From the IMG/VR virus record IMGVR_UViG_3300033816_000174, positions 1 to 39,255 of that record: a DNA stretch of 39,255 nucleotides; one strand, given 5' to 3'. Below the pieces are notes generated by a model. It had not been told where the DNA came from and did no database searches. It saw nothing but the letters and a program-made list of their open reading frames with translations. Numbering within the stretch: position 1 is the stretch's first letter; every line of letters starts with the position of its first letter. This stretch comes from a virus. Position numbers and translations under genes: made by a program. Positions 1 to 7,896 of this stretch are shown here, piece by piece.

Positions 1-508
1 AGTCATACTCAATAATTAGTTTGTTTGCGTATACCGTTCTGGCTGAGGCTAGTTCTAGAACGTCTCTGGTCTCGTCTGCCTGATATACCTTTAAGTTATG
101 AAAATAAACATTGTATGGCTCTATGCCAGTGACAGGATCTGAGCACCATGCGTTTATGTCTTGGGCTGCTGAATCTTCACGATCAAGAGCGTCTGTGATA
201 ATTCTGTGAGCATCTGTTATTTTGCTTAAGTTGGTGCAATATAAATAATAGACCAACTGCTCTCTTTTATGTCTATAAAATGGGCTTGGTCTAAATCTAA
301 TTAATCTTTCATACTGAATCAATAGTGGGTCAGAGACTCCTGGTGCAGCAATATAATTTCTAAATACATCTTCTATGTTTGTAGGGGATGTAGGGAATAT
401 TGGAACCATTTGCTCTGTACCGCTTAAAATACCAAAACGTTGAAGTTGTCCAACAACATAGTGATTTACAAAAGTTGGTGGAAATGCGGTAACGTTAATA
501 TTTTCCAT
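1..508 (-). CDS. Partial structural (tail/connector-region) protein, 3' end beyond window
   Basis: An open frame runs from ATG at 508 to the left edge (169 codons) without a stop. It begins MENINVTAFPPTFVNHYVVG. It is the next gene downstream of the head-tail connector series and is separated from the preceding stop by 4 nt, so it is probably co-transcribed. The protein is soluble, with no signal peptide or membrane segment, and has many aromatic and charged residues. From position it could be a tail terminator or tail-joining protein, but I do not recognise the family. No strong Shine-Dalgarno is visible, so translation may be coupled to the upstream gene. Confidence 0.85.
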   Translation of the reverse strand, partial: MENINVTAFPPTFVNHYVVGQLQRFGILSGTEQMVPIFPTSPTNIEDVFRNYIAAPGVSDPLLIQYERLIRFRPSPFYRHKREQLVYYLYCTNLSKITDAHRIITDALDREDSAAQDINAWCSDPVTGIEPYNVYFHNLKVYQADETRDVLELASARTVYANKLIIEYD

Positions 509-512
509 AATC

Positions 513-1190
513 TTATTCTACCCCAATCTTTGCATTTGTTATCCACTTGTACCCAGTAGCAACGCCTCTTGGTCTGCCCTGCTTTGCTCCTGCTTTTAAA
601 TTCTTTTTATAAATAGTTGGGTTGCTAATATAATCTGAAACTCCACTTGCTCTTAGGAATGCTTGAGTAAAATATCTTCTCATGAATTCATCAAAGATTC
701 TTTCAAAAGAACCTTCCACTTCTGTTCCACCTGGATTTCTTACTGTAATTGGCTTTGATGTAAAAACAGTTTCTCCACCTGAGTAAAATCTTATTACAGA
801 GTTTTTCTTTGGTTTTATGAAAACTGGAATTCCATCTTCCATTATTCTTGCTTTATTATAAAAAGGTGTATTAGTGTCTGCTTGAACACTTGTTGATTGT
901 CTAAAAGTTGAGCCTATAGAAAGACCAAGATTGCTAACAGTATAATTAATATCAAACAGTCTTGCTTCTGGACTTCCAGTTCTGTACCACTCATATACGT
1001 GGTGAAGTGCTGAACTGTTTGCTCTTGCTTCAACATCTATGTACTCACCTAAAGCAAAAATAACGCCTCTTCCCAAATTGTCAAGAAACACCTTTTTGCC
1101 TTTTTGTGCACCTTCTAAAAACCCTAAAGAATAGTTTGCAATATTTAAAAGATCTTTTTCAAAGTTGTTTGTTGTTAGTGAAACTCTCAT
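513..1190 (-). CDS. Putative tail-completion / neck protein
   Basis: A 225-residue protein starting MRVSLTTNNFEKDLLNIANY. Its start overlaps the stop of the upstream gene by one base (TAATG), a junction used throughout this connector cluster and typical of translational coupling. The basic C-terminus (GAKQGRPRGVATGYKW) and mixed alpha/beta composition would fit the small proteins that sit between head connector and tail tube (HK97 gp10-like). No catalytic motif is visible. The gene is certain from context; the function is inferred from gene order alone. Confidence 0.85.
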   Translation of the reverse strand: MRVSLTTNNFEKDLLNIANYSLGFLEGAQKGKKVFLDNLGRGVIFALGEYIDVEARANSSALHHVYEWYRTGSPEARLFDINYTVSNLGLSIGSTFRQSTSVQADTNTPFYNKARIMEDGIPVFIKPKKNSVIRFYSGGETVFTSKPITVRNPGGTEVEGSFERIFDEFMRRYFTQAFLRASGVSDYISNPTIYKKNLKAGAKQGRPRGVATGYKWITNAKIGVE

Positions 1191-1639
1191 TAGTCACCAA
1201 CTGTCTGGTTTTCGGTTCTACGCCAGAGCATTTTGTAGTATTCTATTTCGCCAAATGGACCAACAAATGGCTCAAGAGTTCCAACTTCATATATTGTTCC
1301 ACGACCAGTTCTTGGTCCAGCAGTTTCCTTATAAAGTATAATATCGGTTTTGCTTCTAATGTTTGTAATAAGAATGTTTGTTATTGCATTTTCTGACTCA
1401 TTAGAAGACACTCTTATGTCTGATCTTGATCTACAAACTAATTTTCCATCATATTGTAAAAATGTATCTGGCTTTAATTCAACATCTCCAGCACCGCCTA
1501 CTGTAGTAGCATTGCAAACAATAGTTCTATCAAATACCCATTCTTTGTTAGGCTGACCATAACTATTTTGTGTAATTATAGGATAGTAAATATCAGCCTT
1601 CATTGGATAGATAAAATCTGTTGTATCGCAACTTATCAT
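1190..1639 (-). CDS. Putative head-tail stopper / connector protein
   Basis: A 149-residue protein with beta-rich composition (YPIITQNSYGQPNKEWVFDR near the N-terminus). It shares one base with each neighbour (TAATG at 1639 and at 1190), placing it in a tight four-gene translation unit. Small beta proteins in this position, after an adaptor and before a tail-completion protein, are commonly head-closure (stopper) proteins. The phrase YGQPNKEW resembles the start of such proteins, but I cannot confirm the family. The functional call is mostly positional. Confidence 0.85.
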   Translation of the reverse strand: MISCDTTDFIYPMKADIYYPIITQNSYGQPNKEWVFDRTIVCNATTVGGAGDVELKPDTFLQYDGKLVCRSRSDIRVSSNESENAITNILITNIRSKTDIILYKETAGPRTGRGTIYEVGTLEPFVGPFGEIEYYKMLWRRTENQTVGD

Positions 1640-2643
1640 TACAATACTCCAGGTGTACCAAAGTTTGTTATATACTTTTCTAGGATTCTGTCTACTAGGA
1701 TATTTCCTGTACCTTCAAGTGCAGACTTATCAATCTTAATCTTATATTGATCGGTAGAGTAGTCAAGGATATATCTCTTGTGATATTCCATTCTTCCACA
1801 CTTAATATCATCAATAACCATTGTAATAGCATCCTGGATATCATAAGGCACTACCTTGTACCCAGTTTCAAGCGAGAACAGATAGTTGAAGGTTATTGGA
1901 AATGTAACACCTGCTGCAACTGCTAAAGTTACTGGGCTATCTTCTGTGTCATATAAATATATGGAATCTGATTCACCAAGCGGTACACCCTTTGGTGTTC
2001 CAACTGCTCTAACATATGAATCAGTCATTTGCTGATTCCATTCTTTAATAATTGCTGTCTTATCTTTTGTTAACAAATAATTCCACTCATATAATGCTGC
2101 AGGATCTTGTGTTGAATCCCAGACAAGTTCATTATTTTCGTAAGCCTTTAAGATTTTATAAACTCTGTCCCAGATAGCAAGGTAGTCTGTTCCATTACCA
2201 TTTACTTCATACCAAGATCTTTCGTAGTAAAATCCACCTGGAACTATGGAGTCAATAATTGCTCTAGCCAAGGCTTCATACTTAATGTATTCATTAATTT
2301 CTGTTGCTGTGCCAGAACCATTAGTTCTTGCCAATGTTGTAGGATTTACATACGGACGCATAATCTCTAGGTTGTCTTCAACAACGATATCTCCTGGCTC
2401 TGGATTTTCAGAACCTGTTGAGTATACCGCTTCAAATATTGCTAAATAGTATGACTCATCATAAGAATTAAATTGATCTGGCAGTGTATACTCTAGTTTT
2501 GACGCACTGGTAGATACGATGGTTTCTGTAATATCGTTTACATTTCTTGTGCTTTCATTAATAACAAGAATATAATCAGTATTTGGCAAAGGAACATCAT
2601 AAGATATTGTAAGCGGATATGGTGGTAAGCGCAGAATTTGCAT
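1639..2643 (-). CDS. Putative head-tail adaptor, with N-terminal beta domain
   Basis: A 334-residue protein. Residues 1 to about 85 look like an Ig-like beta domain (PPYPLTISYDVPLPNTDYIL and following). The remainder is helical and acidic, ending with a long segment containing YDIQDAITMVIDDIKCGRME. Adaptor proteins that dock under the portal are helical and occupy this position, so an adaptor with an extra decoration domain is the best guess. It starts one base inside the stop of the upstream 117-residue gene and ends one base inside the next gene. Family membership is not certain. Confidence 0.85.
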   Translation of the reverse strand: MQILRLPPYPLTISYDVPLPNTDYILVINESTRNVNDITETIVSTSASKLEYTLPDQFNSYDESYYLAIFEAVYSTGSENPEPGDIVVEDNLEIMRPYVNPTTLARTNGSGTATEINEYIKYEALARAIIDSIVPGGFYYERSWYEVNGNGTDYLAIWDRVYKILKAYENNELVWDSTQDPAALYEWNYLLTKDKTAIIKEWNQQMTDSYVRAVGTPKGVPLGESDSIYLYDTEDSPVTLAVAAGVTFPITFNYLFSLETGYKVVPYDIQDAITMVIDDIKCGRMEYHKRYILDYSTDQYKIKIDKSALEGTGNILVDRILEKYITNFGTPGVL

Positions 2644-2996
2644 TAGATTTTACCGTAGTGTTTGGCTACTTCTTTAGGCGATGCTTCACGCACTGCTTTA
2701 TGAGTTAACCATTTAACGGATGCCTCCTTAGTGACAATGTTATATCCTTTTTCAAGGGCACCCACACCAGTCCAATGTAGATTACGCTCTGAGTAAAGTG
2801 CAATCTTTTCTTTTGGATTCTCTACTGCTACTTCTTCTACTGGATCTTTTCTTGGTACAAAAGGCAAAATAGCCTCTAGCATTTCCTCTTTTGTTTCAGT
2901 TCCATATAAATCTATATTGTGCTTTTTGGCATATGCCTGTAATTGTGGTACTGTCTTTTTAGCAAATTTTTCTACTACTTCTACTGTTGTTGCCAT
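2643..2996 (-). CDS. Small capsid-associated protein with SAP/HeH-like helical N-terminus
   Basis: A 117-residue protein starting MATTVEVVEKFAKKTVPQLQ. I chose ATG at 2996 because GGAGG (3006-3002) lies 5 nt upstream; the in-frame ATG at 3008 overlaps that ribosome-binding site. Residues about 5-45 (VPQLQAYAKKHNIDLYGTET) resemble the short helix-extension-helix/SAP-type fold seen in several phage head proteins. A linker rich in Val, Glu and Pro and a C-terminal domain (ALEKGYNIVTKEASVKWLTH) follow. An extended -10 (TGATATAAT) lies just upstream, so the connector cluster can be transcribed from here as well as from the capsid gene. Confidence 0.9.
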   Translation of the reverse strand: MATTVEVVEKFAKKTVPQLQAYAKKHNIDLYGTETKEEMLEAILPFVPRKDPVEEVAVENPKEKIALYSERNLHWTGVGALEKGYNIVTKEASVKWLTHKAVREASPKEVAKHYGKI

Positions 2997-3012
2997 AATA
3001 TCCTCCACTGCT

Positions 3013-3021
3013 ATTATATCA
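3013..3021 (-). promoter_or_regulatory. Extended -10 late promoter TGATATAAT
   Basis: TGATATAAT on the minus strand. The predicted start is near 3006, giving a leader of about 10 nt that begins with GGAGG before the ATG at 2996. No -35 hexamer is visible. Confidence 0.65.
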
Positions 3022-3029
3022 GAAATGAA

Positions 3030-3254
3030 TTATCTTCTGCTTGCTCTCAATGTTTGTGGTCTTCTAATACCACTAGGTGTTCCAGAAATTGATATATTCT
3101 CACCAAATATGGGTGTTGGTATATTTCCTAAAACATTGTTTTGTGTAATAATTCCTGATGGACCCATTACTATTACCCCGCCAACTCCTCCAACAGCAAT
3201 TGCTCCATCACCATCGTGCTGATGAGGAACTGTAGGATTTCCTGGATATGACAT
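3030..3254 (-). CDS. Paralogue of the capsid protein N-terminal arm
   Basis: A 74-residue protein whose whole length matches the first ~80 residues of the capsid protein encoded just upstream. Shared blocks in order are YPGxPTVxHxHxGDG (here SYPGNPTVPHQHDGDG, there NYPGSPTVNHNHQGDG), GxIGG/GVGG, LGNIxTxxFG and GTPxGIxxP. The capsid body is absent. It starts with ATG after AAGGA and lies downstream of a hairpin that follows the capsid gene. This looks like a partial gene duplication kept as a separate small protein. It could act as a decoration or capsid-interior competitor; the function is unknown. Confidence 0.85.
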   Translation of the reverse strand: MSYPGNPTVPHQHDGDGAIAVGGVGGVIVMGPSGIITQNNVLGNIPTPIFGENISISGTPSGIRRPQTLRASRR

Positions 3255-3275
3255 TTATATTCCTTAATTGATAAA

Positions 3276-3301
3276 GGAGGGCAGTTTTTACGCTGCCCTC
3301 C
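3276..3301 (-). terminator. Hairpin terminator/attenuator after the capsid gene
   Basis: GGAGGGCAG and CTGCCCTCC form a perfect 9-bp stem with an 8-nt loop. Read on the minus strand it is followed by TTTAT, a weak U tract. It sits between the capsid gene and the downstream small genes, so it probably lowers rather than abolishes read-through, a common way to keep capsid mRNA in excess. Confidence 0.7.
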
Positions 3302-3325
3302 CTATCGTTTAGTTTTTACAAACTA

Positions 3326-4465
3326 TTATGCTGTAGGATCAACTGCTGCGTCTGCATAAGCAACCGCATCAAGTTCTTCCCACTGTAGACCAAAGCGGAC
3401 GAATACTGTGTATTCAATTGTATCCTTCTTTGGCTTGTATTCACGGTTTACAGTGATATCTCTCTGGAAGCCCCATACACGGTTAGCAGGGAATGTCAAG
3501 TCGACATAGTTTGCTGGGTAGTAAGGAACTTCTTGTACATCAATGCCTAGAACACGAGTTGTACGTGCTCCACCGAATGTCTGTGCTTGTCCATCAAGGT
3601 ATGCCTGACGGTTACGCTCTGTACCAGCAGTACGTGGAGCAAATGCTTCTGCGATTGCGTCAGCAAGTGTTCCGTTGTTCTTTACGATACCCTGGAAAGC
3701 ATCTGTACCTGCGTAGAACTTTAGGTTCTGCTTTAGTGCACGATACTTACGTGGCATTGCAAGGATGATATCCTGCATTACCTCGGTTGTCCAGTTGTCA
3801 TCAGTAACAGTGACTAGTGCTTCGTGAGCATCGCCATCGTTTTCTACCTTGTGTACGAAACCTTCCATGATTGAAAGGAAGTCACCAGTTGAACCATCAC
3901 CATTAATGGCTAGGTCTTCAATATCGTTAGCAAATGCATTTGTCATCAAGCGAACTAGATGATCTTCAAGTGCACCGCCTTCAATATTATCTTCAAGTGC
4001 TTCTGTAGATACTTCCCAGTCAAGACGAATCTTCTTGGTTGTTAGTTCTACCTTTGTGAATGTAGCACCAGCGTTTGTGTAGTTATTGTTTGCCTGTGCA
4101 GCAGCACGAATAACACGCTCACCAACGTTAACTTTTTCAAGTTCCATGGTGTTTGCTCTCATTGTAACTCTACGACCATCCTTGGCGAGAACTGTTGCAT
4201 CCCACACATAGTCGATGAAGCGGCGAGCCTGCTCTGGGAGCAGAATACCGCCTGGTGTTCCAGTTGGATTTACTGCATTAGCGCCATTGGATACACCAAA
4301 GTTTGCTGTTGCAATATTTCCTAGTTGTGCACCAACATCAGAAGTGCTTGGACTGGTAGCAGTTGCTCCGCCAATGTCACCTGATGCGAATGAACCATCA
4401 CCTTGATGGTTGTGGTTCACGGTTGGAGAACCTGGATAGTTCTTTACGATTTCTTGTTCCGACAT
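3326..4465 (-). CDS. Major capsid protein (HK97-like)
   Basis: A 379-residue protein starting MSEQEIVKNYPGSPTV. I placed the start at ATG 4465 because TAGGAGG lies 8 nt upstream; the upstream in-frame GTG at 4474 overlaps that ribosome-binding site. The N-terminal ~80 residues are a flexible arm with His/Gly/Asp (HNHQGDG). From ARRFIDYVWDATVLAKDGRR onward come features of HK97-fold capsid proteins of the PBSX/XkdG type: a long spine helix, a VSTEALEDN segment and a C-terminal beta region with FQRDITVNREYKPKKDT. It follows the protease/scaffold gene, as expected, and is followed by a hairpin. Its arm is duplicated in the next gene. Confidence 0.92.
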   Translation of the reverse strand: MSEQEIVKNYPGSPTVNHNHQGDGSFASGDIGGATATSPSTSDVGAQLGNIATANFGVSNGANAVNPTGTPGGILLPEQARRFIDYVWDATVLAKDGRRVTMRANTMELEKVNVGERVIRAAAQANNNYTNAGATFTKVELTTKKIRLDWEVSTEALEDNIEGGALEDHLVRLMTNAFANDIEDLAINGDGSTGDFLSIMEGFVHKVENDGDAHEALVTVTDDNWTTEVMQDIILAMPRKYRALKQNLKFYAGTDAFQGIVKNNGTLADAIAEAFAPRTAGTERNRQAYLDGQAQTFGGARTTRVLGIDVQEVPYYPANYVDLTFPANRVWGFQRDITVNREYKPKKDTIEYTVFVRFGLQWEELDAVAYADAAVDPTA

Positions 4466-4491
4466 ATTGTTCACCTCCTAGTGATTTATAC

Positions 4492-5061
4492 TTATTGGAA
4501 TAAGTCGGCTGATTTGAGGAAACGGCCGCCCCATAGGGATTTTTGAGTCTTCGTTTCCGAAAACTCCTGCACGATCTCGCCTAGATCGCCAGACTTGCGG
4601 AAAGCGGTGTCTTTTTCGACCATATCTACTCGCTTTCCAAACTCATTAAAAGAACCCTTGACTTCTTTTACCTCATTTGATACAGACTTTACTTCACCTG
4701 TAACGGCTTCAAGGGACTTCGTAATTGCCTCTACAGTTGTCTGCATAGACTTTACTGTATCTGCAAGATTGCTCAAGGCATTAGTTAGATTTTCATTGAT
4801 TGAAGAAACTGCCTTAGCAACTTCCTCTGTTGCATTAACAACAGCATCAACTGAATCATTTGCTTCTTCAACAACAGGTGCTTCTTCAGCCTCTGATGCT
4901 GCTTCTGCTGCTGGCTCTGTAGCAGGTGTATCCTCTGTAGGAACTTCTACTGGAGCCTCTTCTACAGCAACTGCTGCAGCCTCTGGAGCAACCTCAACAT
5001 TTTCAACCAACTCTACTGTCTCTGCACCTTGTGCTTCAACGATTGTTGTTTCTTCTGTCAT
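4492..5061 (-). CDS. Nested in-frame scaffold protein (internal start)
   Basis: An in-frame ATG at 5061 (codon 254 of the protease gene) is preceded by GAGGAGG (5076-5070) at 8-nt spacing, the best Shine-Dalgarno in the gene. Translation from it would give a 189-residue acidic, coiled-coil protein lacking the protease domain, i.e. a free scaffold. Lambda C/Nu3 is the established precedent for such nesting. The site could be partly coincidental because it encodes EEE residues, but both sequence and spacing are ideal. Confidence 0.65.
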   Translation of the reverse strand: MTEETTIVEAQGAETVELVENVEVAPEAAAVAVEEAPVEVPTEDTPATEPAAEAASEAEEAPVVEEANDSVDAVVNATEEVAKAVSSINENLTNALSNLADTVKSMQTTVEAITKSLEAVTGEVKSVSNEVKEVKGSFNEFGKRVDMVEKDTAFRKSGDLGEIVQEFSETKTQKSLWGGRFLKSADLFQ

Positions 5062-5820
5062 AGGATTTTCCTCCTCTGTCATCTTAATTGTTCTAATGCC
5101 TTTTGCACTATCAACTAAGAACTTTATTTTTTCTGTATTTTCTGAATCTGATTTTTCAACAAAACCAATGTTTTTCATGGGTCTTCCAGAAGTAGGACTA
5201 TCTGCTGAATCATCTTCTGATACTAAAACAATATCATTTTCTGAATCCCAGAATACATTCTTAACTTCTGTTTTTGAAAGGTATCCACTAACTGTATTCT
5301 TACCATCGACTTTTTCGATAGAAATTACATTAGCAAATTGATTTGCTGGATTATCAACTAGTGACAACTCAAACAACTCATACTCTTTAATTATACGCAC
5401 TGATTTATCAAGATTTTCGTCAAACTTATCATCTGACTTTGTGATGTTACCACCGATAGAAAATCCAGTAAGAGTACCATCAAGCACCTTTTCCCAGGTA
5501 TCCTGAGCACCCTTTGAAACATAGGCGGACACATAAACTCCGCTATAAAACTTCTTTGACTGAGGCTCAAAATATCGATCTTCTTTAAATGAAACGATCT
5601 TGCCAACAGCCATAGGCTGGTGCATTTCTCTCAGATTTCCACGGAATTTTCTAAATGCTTCTAGACTTGCCTCTGTTGTAACAATATCATCTTGCTTGTC
5701 AACATTGTCTAGAGTTGCAAAACCTGATACGATTCTACGTTCTTGATCTACTTTGCCAATTGGCATAGAAAAGCGAACATTGTCACCATCAGTAATCCAG
5801 TGTGCTTTATTTATAATCAT
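4492..5820 (-). CDS. Prohead maturation protease fused to scaffold
   Basis: A 442-residue protein. Residues 1 to about 170 form a herpesvirus-like (U35/XkdF-type) prohead protease: His67 in LREMHQPM, Ser121 in LTGFSIGG, and the conserved ELSLVDNPAN strand near residues 151-160. Residues about 254-330 are acidic and rich in Ala, Glu and Pro. Residues about 330-410 are a predicted coiled coil (VDAVVNATEEVAKAVSSINE and following), as in scaffold domains. The gene lies between portal and capsid. An extended -10 (TGATATAAT) ends 9 nt before the ATG, giving a leader of about 3 nt. A ribosome-binding site inside the gene predicts a second, shorter product. Confidence 0.9.
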   Translation of the reverse strand: MIINKAHWITDGDNVRFSMPIGKVDQERRIVSGFATLDNVDKQDDIVTTEASLEAFRKFRGNLREMHQPMAVGKIVSFKEDRYFEPQSKKFYSGVYVSAYVSKGAQDTWEKVLDGTLTGFSIGGNITKSDDKFDENLDKSVRIIKEYELFELSLVDNPANQFANVISIEKVDGKNTVSGYLSKTEVKNVFWDSENDIVLVSEDDSADSPTSGRPMKNIGFVEKSDSENTEKIKFLVDSAKGIRTIKMTEEENPMTEETTIVEAQGAETVELVENVEVAPEAAAVAVEEAPVEVPTEDTPATEPAAEAASEAEEAPVVEEANDSVDAVVNATEEVAKAVSSINENLTNALSNLADTVKSMQTTVEAITKSLEAVTGEVKSVSNEVKEVKGSFNEFGKRVDMVEKDTAFRKSGDLGEIVQEFSETKTQKSLWGGRFLKSADLFQ

Positions 5821-5829
5821 GGCAGTATT

Positions 5830-5838
5830 ATTATATCA
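5830..5838 (-). promoter_or_regulatory. Extended -10 late promoter TGATATAAT before protease gene
   Basis: TGATATAAT on the minus strand. The predicted start is near 5823, leaving a 3-nt leader (GCC) before ATG 5820, so the mRNA would be nearly leaderless. No -35 is visible. Confidence 0.65.
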
Positions 5839-5860
5839 AACCTTTTTAGGTTTTTCTCAA

Positions 5861-7486
5861 CTATTGAGACGATCTTCCCTCTCCTTGTGGATTTCTTCCT
5901 TCAAGTGATGCTGGGGAATCTGAAGAGTTGTTCGTTCTTTCTGCATCCCGCTGACGATTGCCAGCAAGATTTGCTCTAGCGTCTGTTGCTTGTCGTGGTG
6001 TCATTGAGAATGGTTCTCCACCGTCACCGTCTGGTCTTGGTGGCATATCAATCATTTCACGAGCCTCATCTGGAGTAATAACCTGTGTCTTTACATAACG
6101 CTCAATAATTTGAGATTGAGCAATTTCATCTGTAAGAGTTAGTTCGTTAAACTTAAGAGTAAGGATATCTGTCTTTTCTTTAACAATCTTATTAATGATT
6201 TTTTCAAGTTGTGCCTGTGCTGGACGTGCAACCTGTTCTTTAAAAGTTCTATCCTGTGACATTGCAGCAGCAATGGCAGCAGAATCTGATCCACCTAGTT
6301 TTGAAATAGGAACCTGATGTGCAACCAGAATATCATCACGATTTTGCTTTCGATACTTTTCAAAAGATGCTTCTTGAATTGCAGTCTCAACAGGCTCCAT
6401 CTTAAACTCAACCTTATTATTGTCTGTATCTCCAGGAAGTGGGATATAAAGAGTTCTATGATTTTGACCCTTTAGGCCAGTCTGCAAGAATCTAAACATT
6501 TTGTCTTCTGCATCTGCAGATAGTTTTGCACCCTTTACTGTAATAATATAGCGTGGGGCTCCCTTGTTTTGGAAGTAGTCAATATTGTATTGAGCAGCAA
6601 GTGAGTCACCAATTAGTGATGATACCGCTGAAATAATGTCTGGAATTCCATAATAAGTGTTTAATGGTGAATATTCTTTAATGTGAATAATCTCATTAGG
6701 ACGTGTATCAGTAGTCATTGGGTTTACGTTGTTGGCTCCAAAGTTACGGAAATAAACAACCTTTTGTCCAATAATTTGCACAAAACCATCACGGAGTCGT
6801 CTAACACGAATAGTTGTTGAAGGGATGTGTCCAACATATCCAATTTCACCAGTAACGGTTCTACCTACTTCTAAAAAGCCGTTGCCAGTAGCCTGAAGAT
6901 CTGTATATACTTTTTCCATAGTTGTTGTAAATGAATCATCATCATTCAATGACTCTATCCATTCACGCATTTCCAACTTCATTCTTTCAATTCTGCGTCG
7001 TGCACGTTCTACTGCAGCCTGATCATCACTTGTTTGAAAACGCAACATTGTTCTATCTGTGATGTCAAAATGATAACCAAGACCAACAACATTTTCTACC
7101 TTTGCATCAATAGCAGCATGGTTGGCAAAAGATGTATCGTAATAACTTGCCAACTCATACATGTTGTATGGAGGAGTGATTACGTCAAATAGTCCATAGC
7201 CATTACGATATACCGTTCCAGGATTAATCTGCTTTGATTCTGCACCGTCTCCAGATGGGACTGCGTTTGCAGAGTTTAGGTATTGATTGGATGGCTCTAC
7301 TGTGTTATATGCGTATGTTACCTTTGAAACATTTCTTGTTGTTCTGCGCTTAAAGTTTTGATCAATTCCAACATAGTCTTTTAGCACAGTCCAATCTTTG
7401 CCGAATGGATCTTGTGATTTAAATATATTCTCAGATTCTTCTTGAGTTCTAAGACTTGCTTGAATGTAATCGTAATCTTCGCTCAT
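5861..7486 (-). CDS. Portal protein (PBSX family)
   Basis: A 541-residue protein forming the dodecameric DNA portal at the capsid vertex. Family signatures are ANHAAIDAKVENVVGLGY near residue 120, the stretch EIIHIKEYSPLNTYYGIPDI (YGIPDIISA is typical of PBSX-type portals) followed by helices through SLIGDSLAAQYNIDYFQNKG, and the VAHQVPISKLGG loop. The C-terminus is a Gly/Asp/Ser-rich tail (PPRPDGDGGEPFSMTPRQA). Its start overlaps the end of the upstream 131-residue gene by 4 nt (ATGA), so translation is coupled. The protease follows after a 40-nt gap that carries a promoter-like element. Confidence 0.93.
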   Translation of the reverse strand: MSEDYDYIQASLRTQEESENIFKSQDPFGKDWTVLKDYVGIDQNFKRRTTRNVSKVTYAYNTVEPSNQYLNSANAVPSGDGAESKQINPGTVYRNGYGLFDVITPPYNMYELASYYDTSFANHAAIDAKVENVVGLGYHFDITDRTMLRFQTSDDQAAVERARRRIERMKLEMREWIESLNDDDSFTTTMEKVYTDLQATGNGFLEVGRTVTGEIGYVGHIPSTTIRVRRLRDGFVQIIGQKVVYFRNFGANNVNPMTTDTRPNEIIHIKEYSPLNTYYGIPDIISAVSSLIGDSLAAQYNIDYFQNKGAPRYIITVKGAKLSADAEDKMFRFLQTGLKGQNHRTLYIPLPGDTDNNKVEFKMEPVETAIQEASFEKYRKQNRDDILVAHQVPISKLGGSDSAAIAAAMSQDRTFKEQVARPAQAQLEKIINKIVKEKTDILTLKFNELTLTDEIAQSQIIERYVKTQVITPDEAREMIDMPPRPDGDGGEPFSMTPRQATDARANLAGNRQRDAERTNNSSDSPASLEGRNPQGEGRSSQ

Positions 7487-7878
7487 GATTCGTACGCATC
7501 TCTTCCGTGTTTATTAAGTGTGTCCTGTGCGGCTTTCCATGCACCTAAATCGTTTAGTGAAGGAATTAATCCCTGCTTCATTCTATCAAGTTGCTCTGAA
7601 TATTCTTCTTCGCTGACCCTTGTTAAGCCAGGAACAAAGACTGCTTCACCATCACCATCATCGCCATAATACTTTGCAGCATCCTTTAATTTGGCAATTT
7701 GTGCAATATCTCCACGAGTTGACTCAATGTTTAAGACATTGCCATCTTCGTCTGTAAACCACTTGCCGTTTGACTTCTTGTAAACATACAAACCCCAGTT
7801 ATATTTCTTTTCAATGACCTGACGACGTACATTTCCTACAATGGGCTTACCAGTTTTTGGACTAATTAATGGATTCAT
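7483..7878 (-). CDS. Conserved small protein upstream of portal, unknown
   Basis: A 131-residue hydrophilic protein starting MNPLISPKTGKPIVGNVRRQ. The first half is beta-rich with a WGLYVYKKSNGKWFTDEDGN segment; the acidic middle contains YYGDDGDGEAV; the C-terminal part is helical (SLNDLGAWKAAQDTLNKHGR). No enzyme motif is seen. It overlaps the portal start by 4 nt and is likely a co-translated head-assembly protein. A TGGTATACT element ends 7 nt before the ATG and predicts a leaderless message. Confidence 0.88.
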   Translation of the reverse strand: MNPLISPKTGKPIVGNVRRQVIEKKYNWGLYVYKKSNGKWFTDEDGNVLNIESTRGDIAQIAKLKDAAKYYGDDGDGEAVFVPGLTRVSEEEYSEQLDRMKQGLIPSLNDLGAWKAAQDTLNKHGRDAYES

Positions 7879-7885
7879 ATACTAA

Positions 7886-7894
7886 AGTATACCA
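7886..7894 (-). promoter_or_regulatory. Extended -10 late promoter TGGTATACT
   Basis: TGGTATACT on the minus strand with 7 nt between the hexamer and ATG 7878, so transcription would begin at or one base before the start codon. Confidence 0.6.
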
Positions 7895-7896
7895 GA

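Noticed and set aside
4466-4474. Upstream GTG start for the capsid protein
   Set aside because: It overlaps the AGGAGG ribosome-binding site that serves ATG 4465.
4595-5341. Long plus-strand Ser/Thr-rich frame opposite the scaffold
   Set aside because: Antisense of the Glu/Ala-rich scaffold codons; no start signals.
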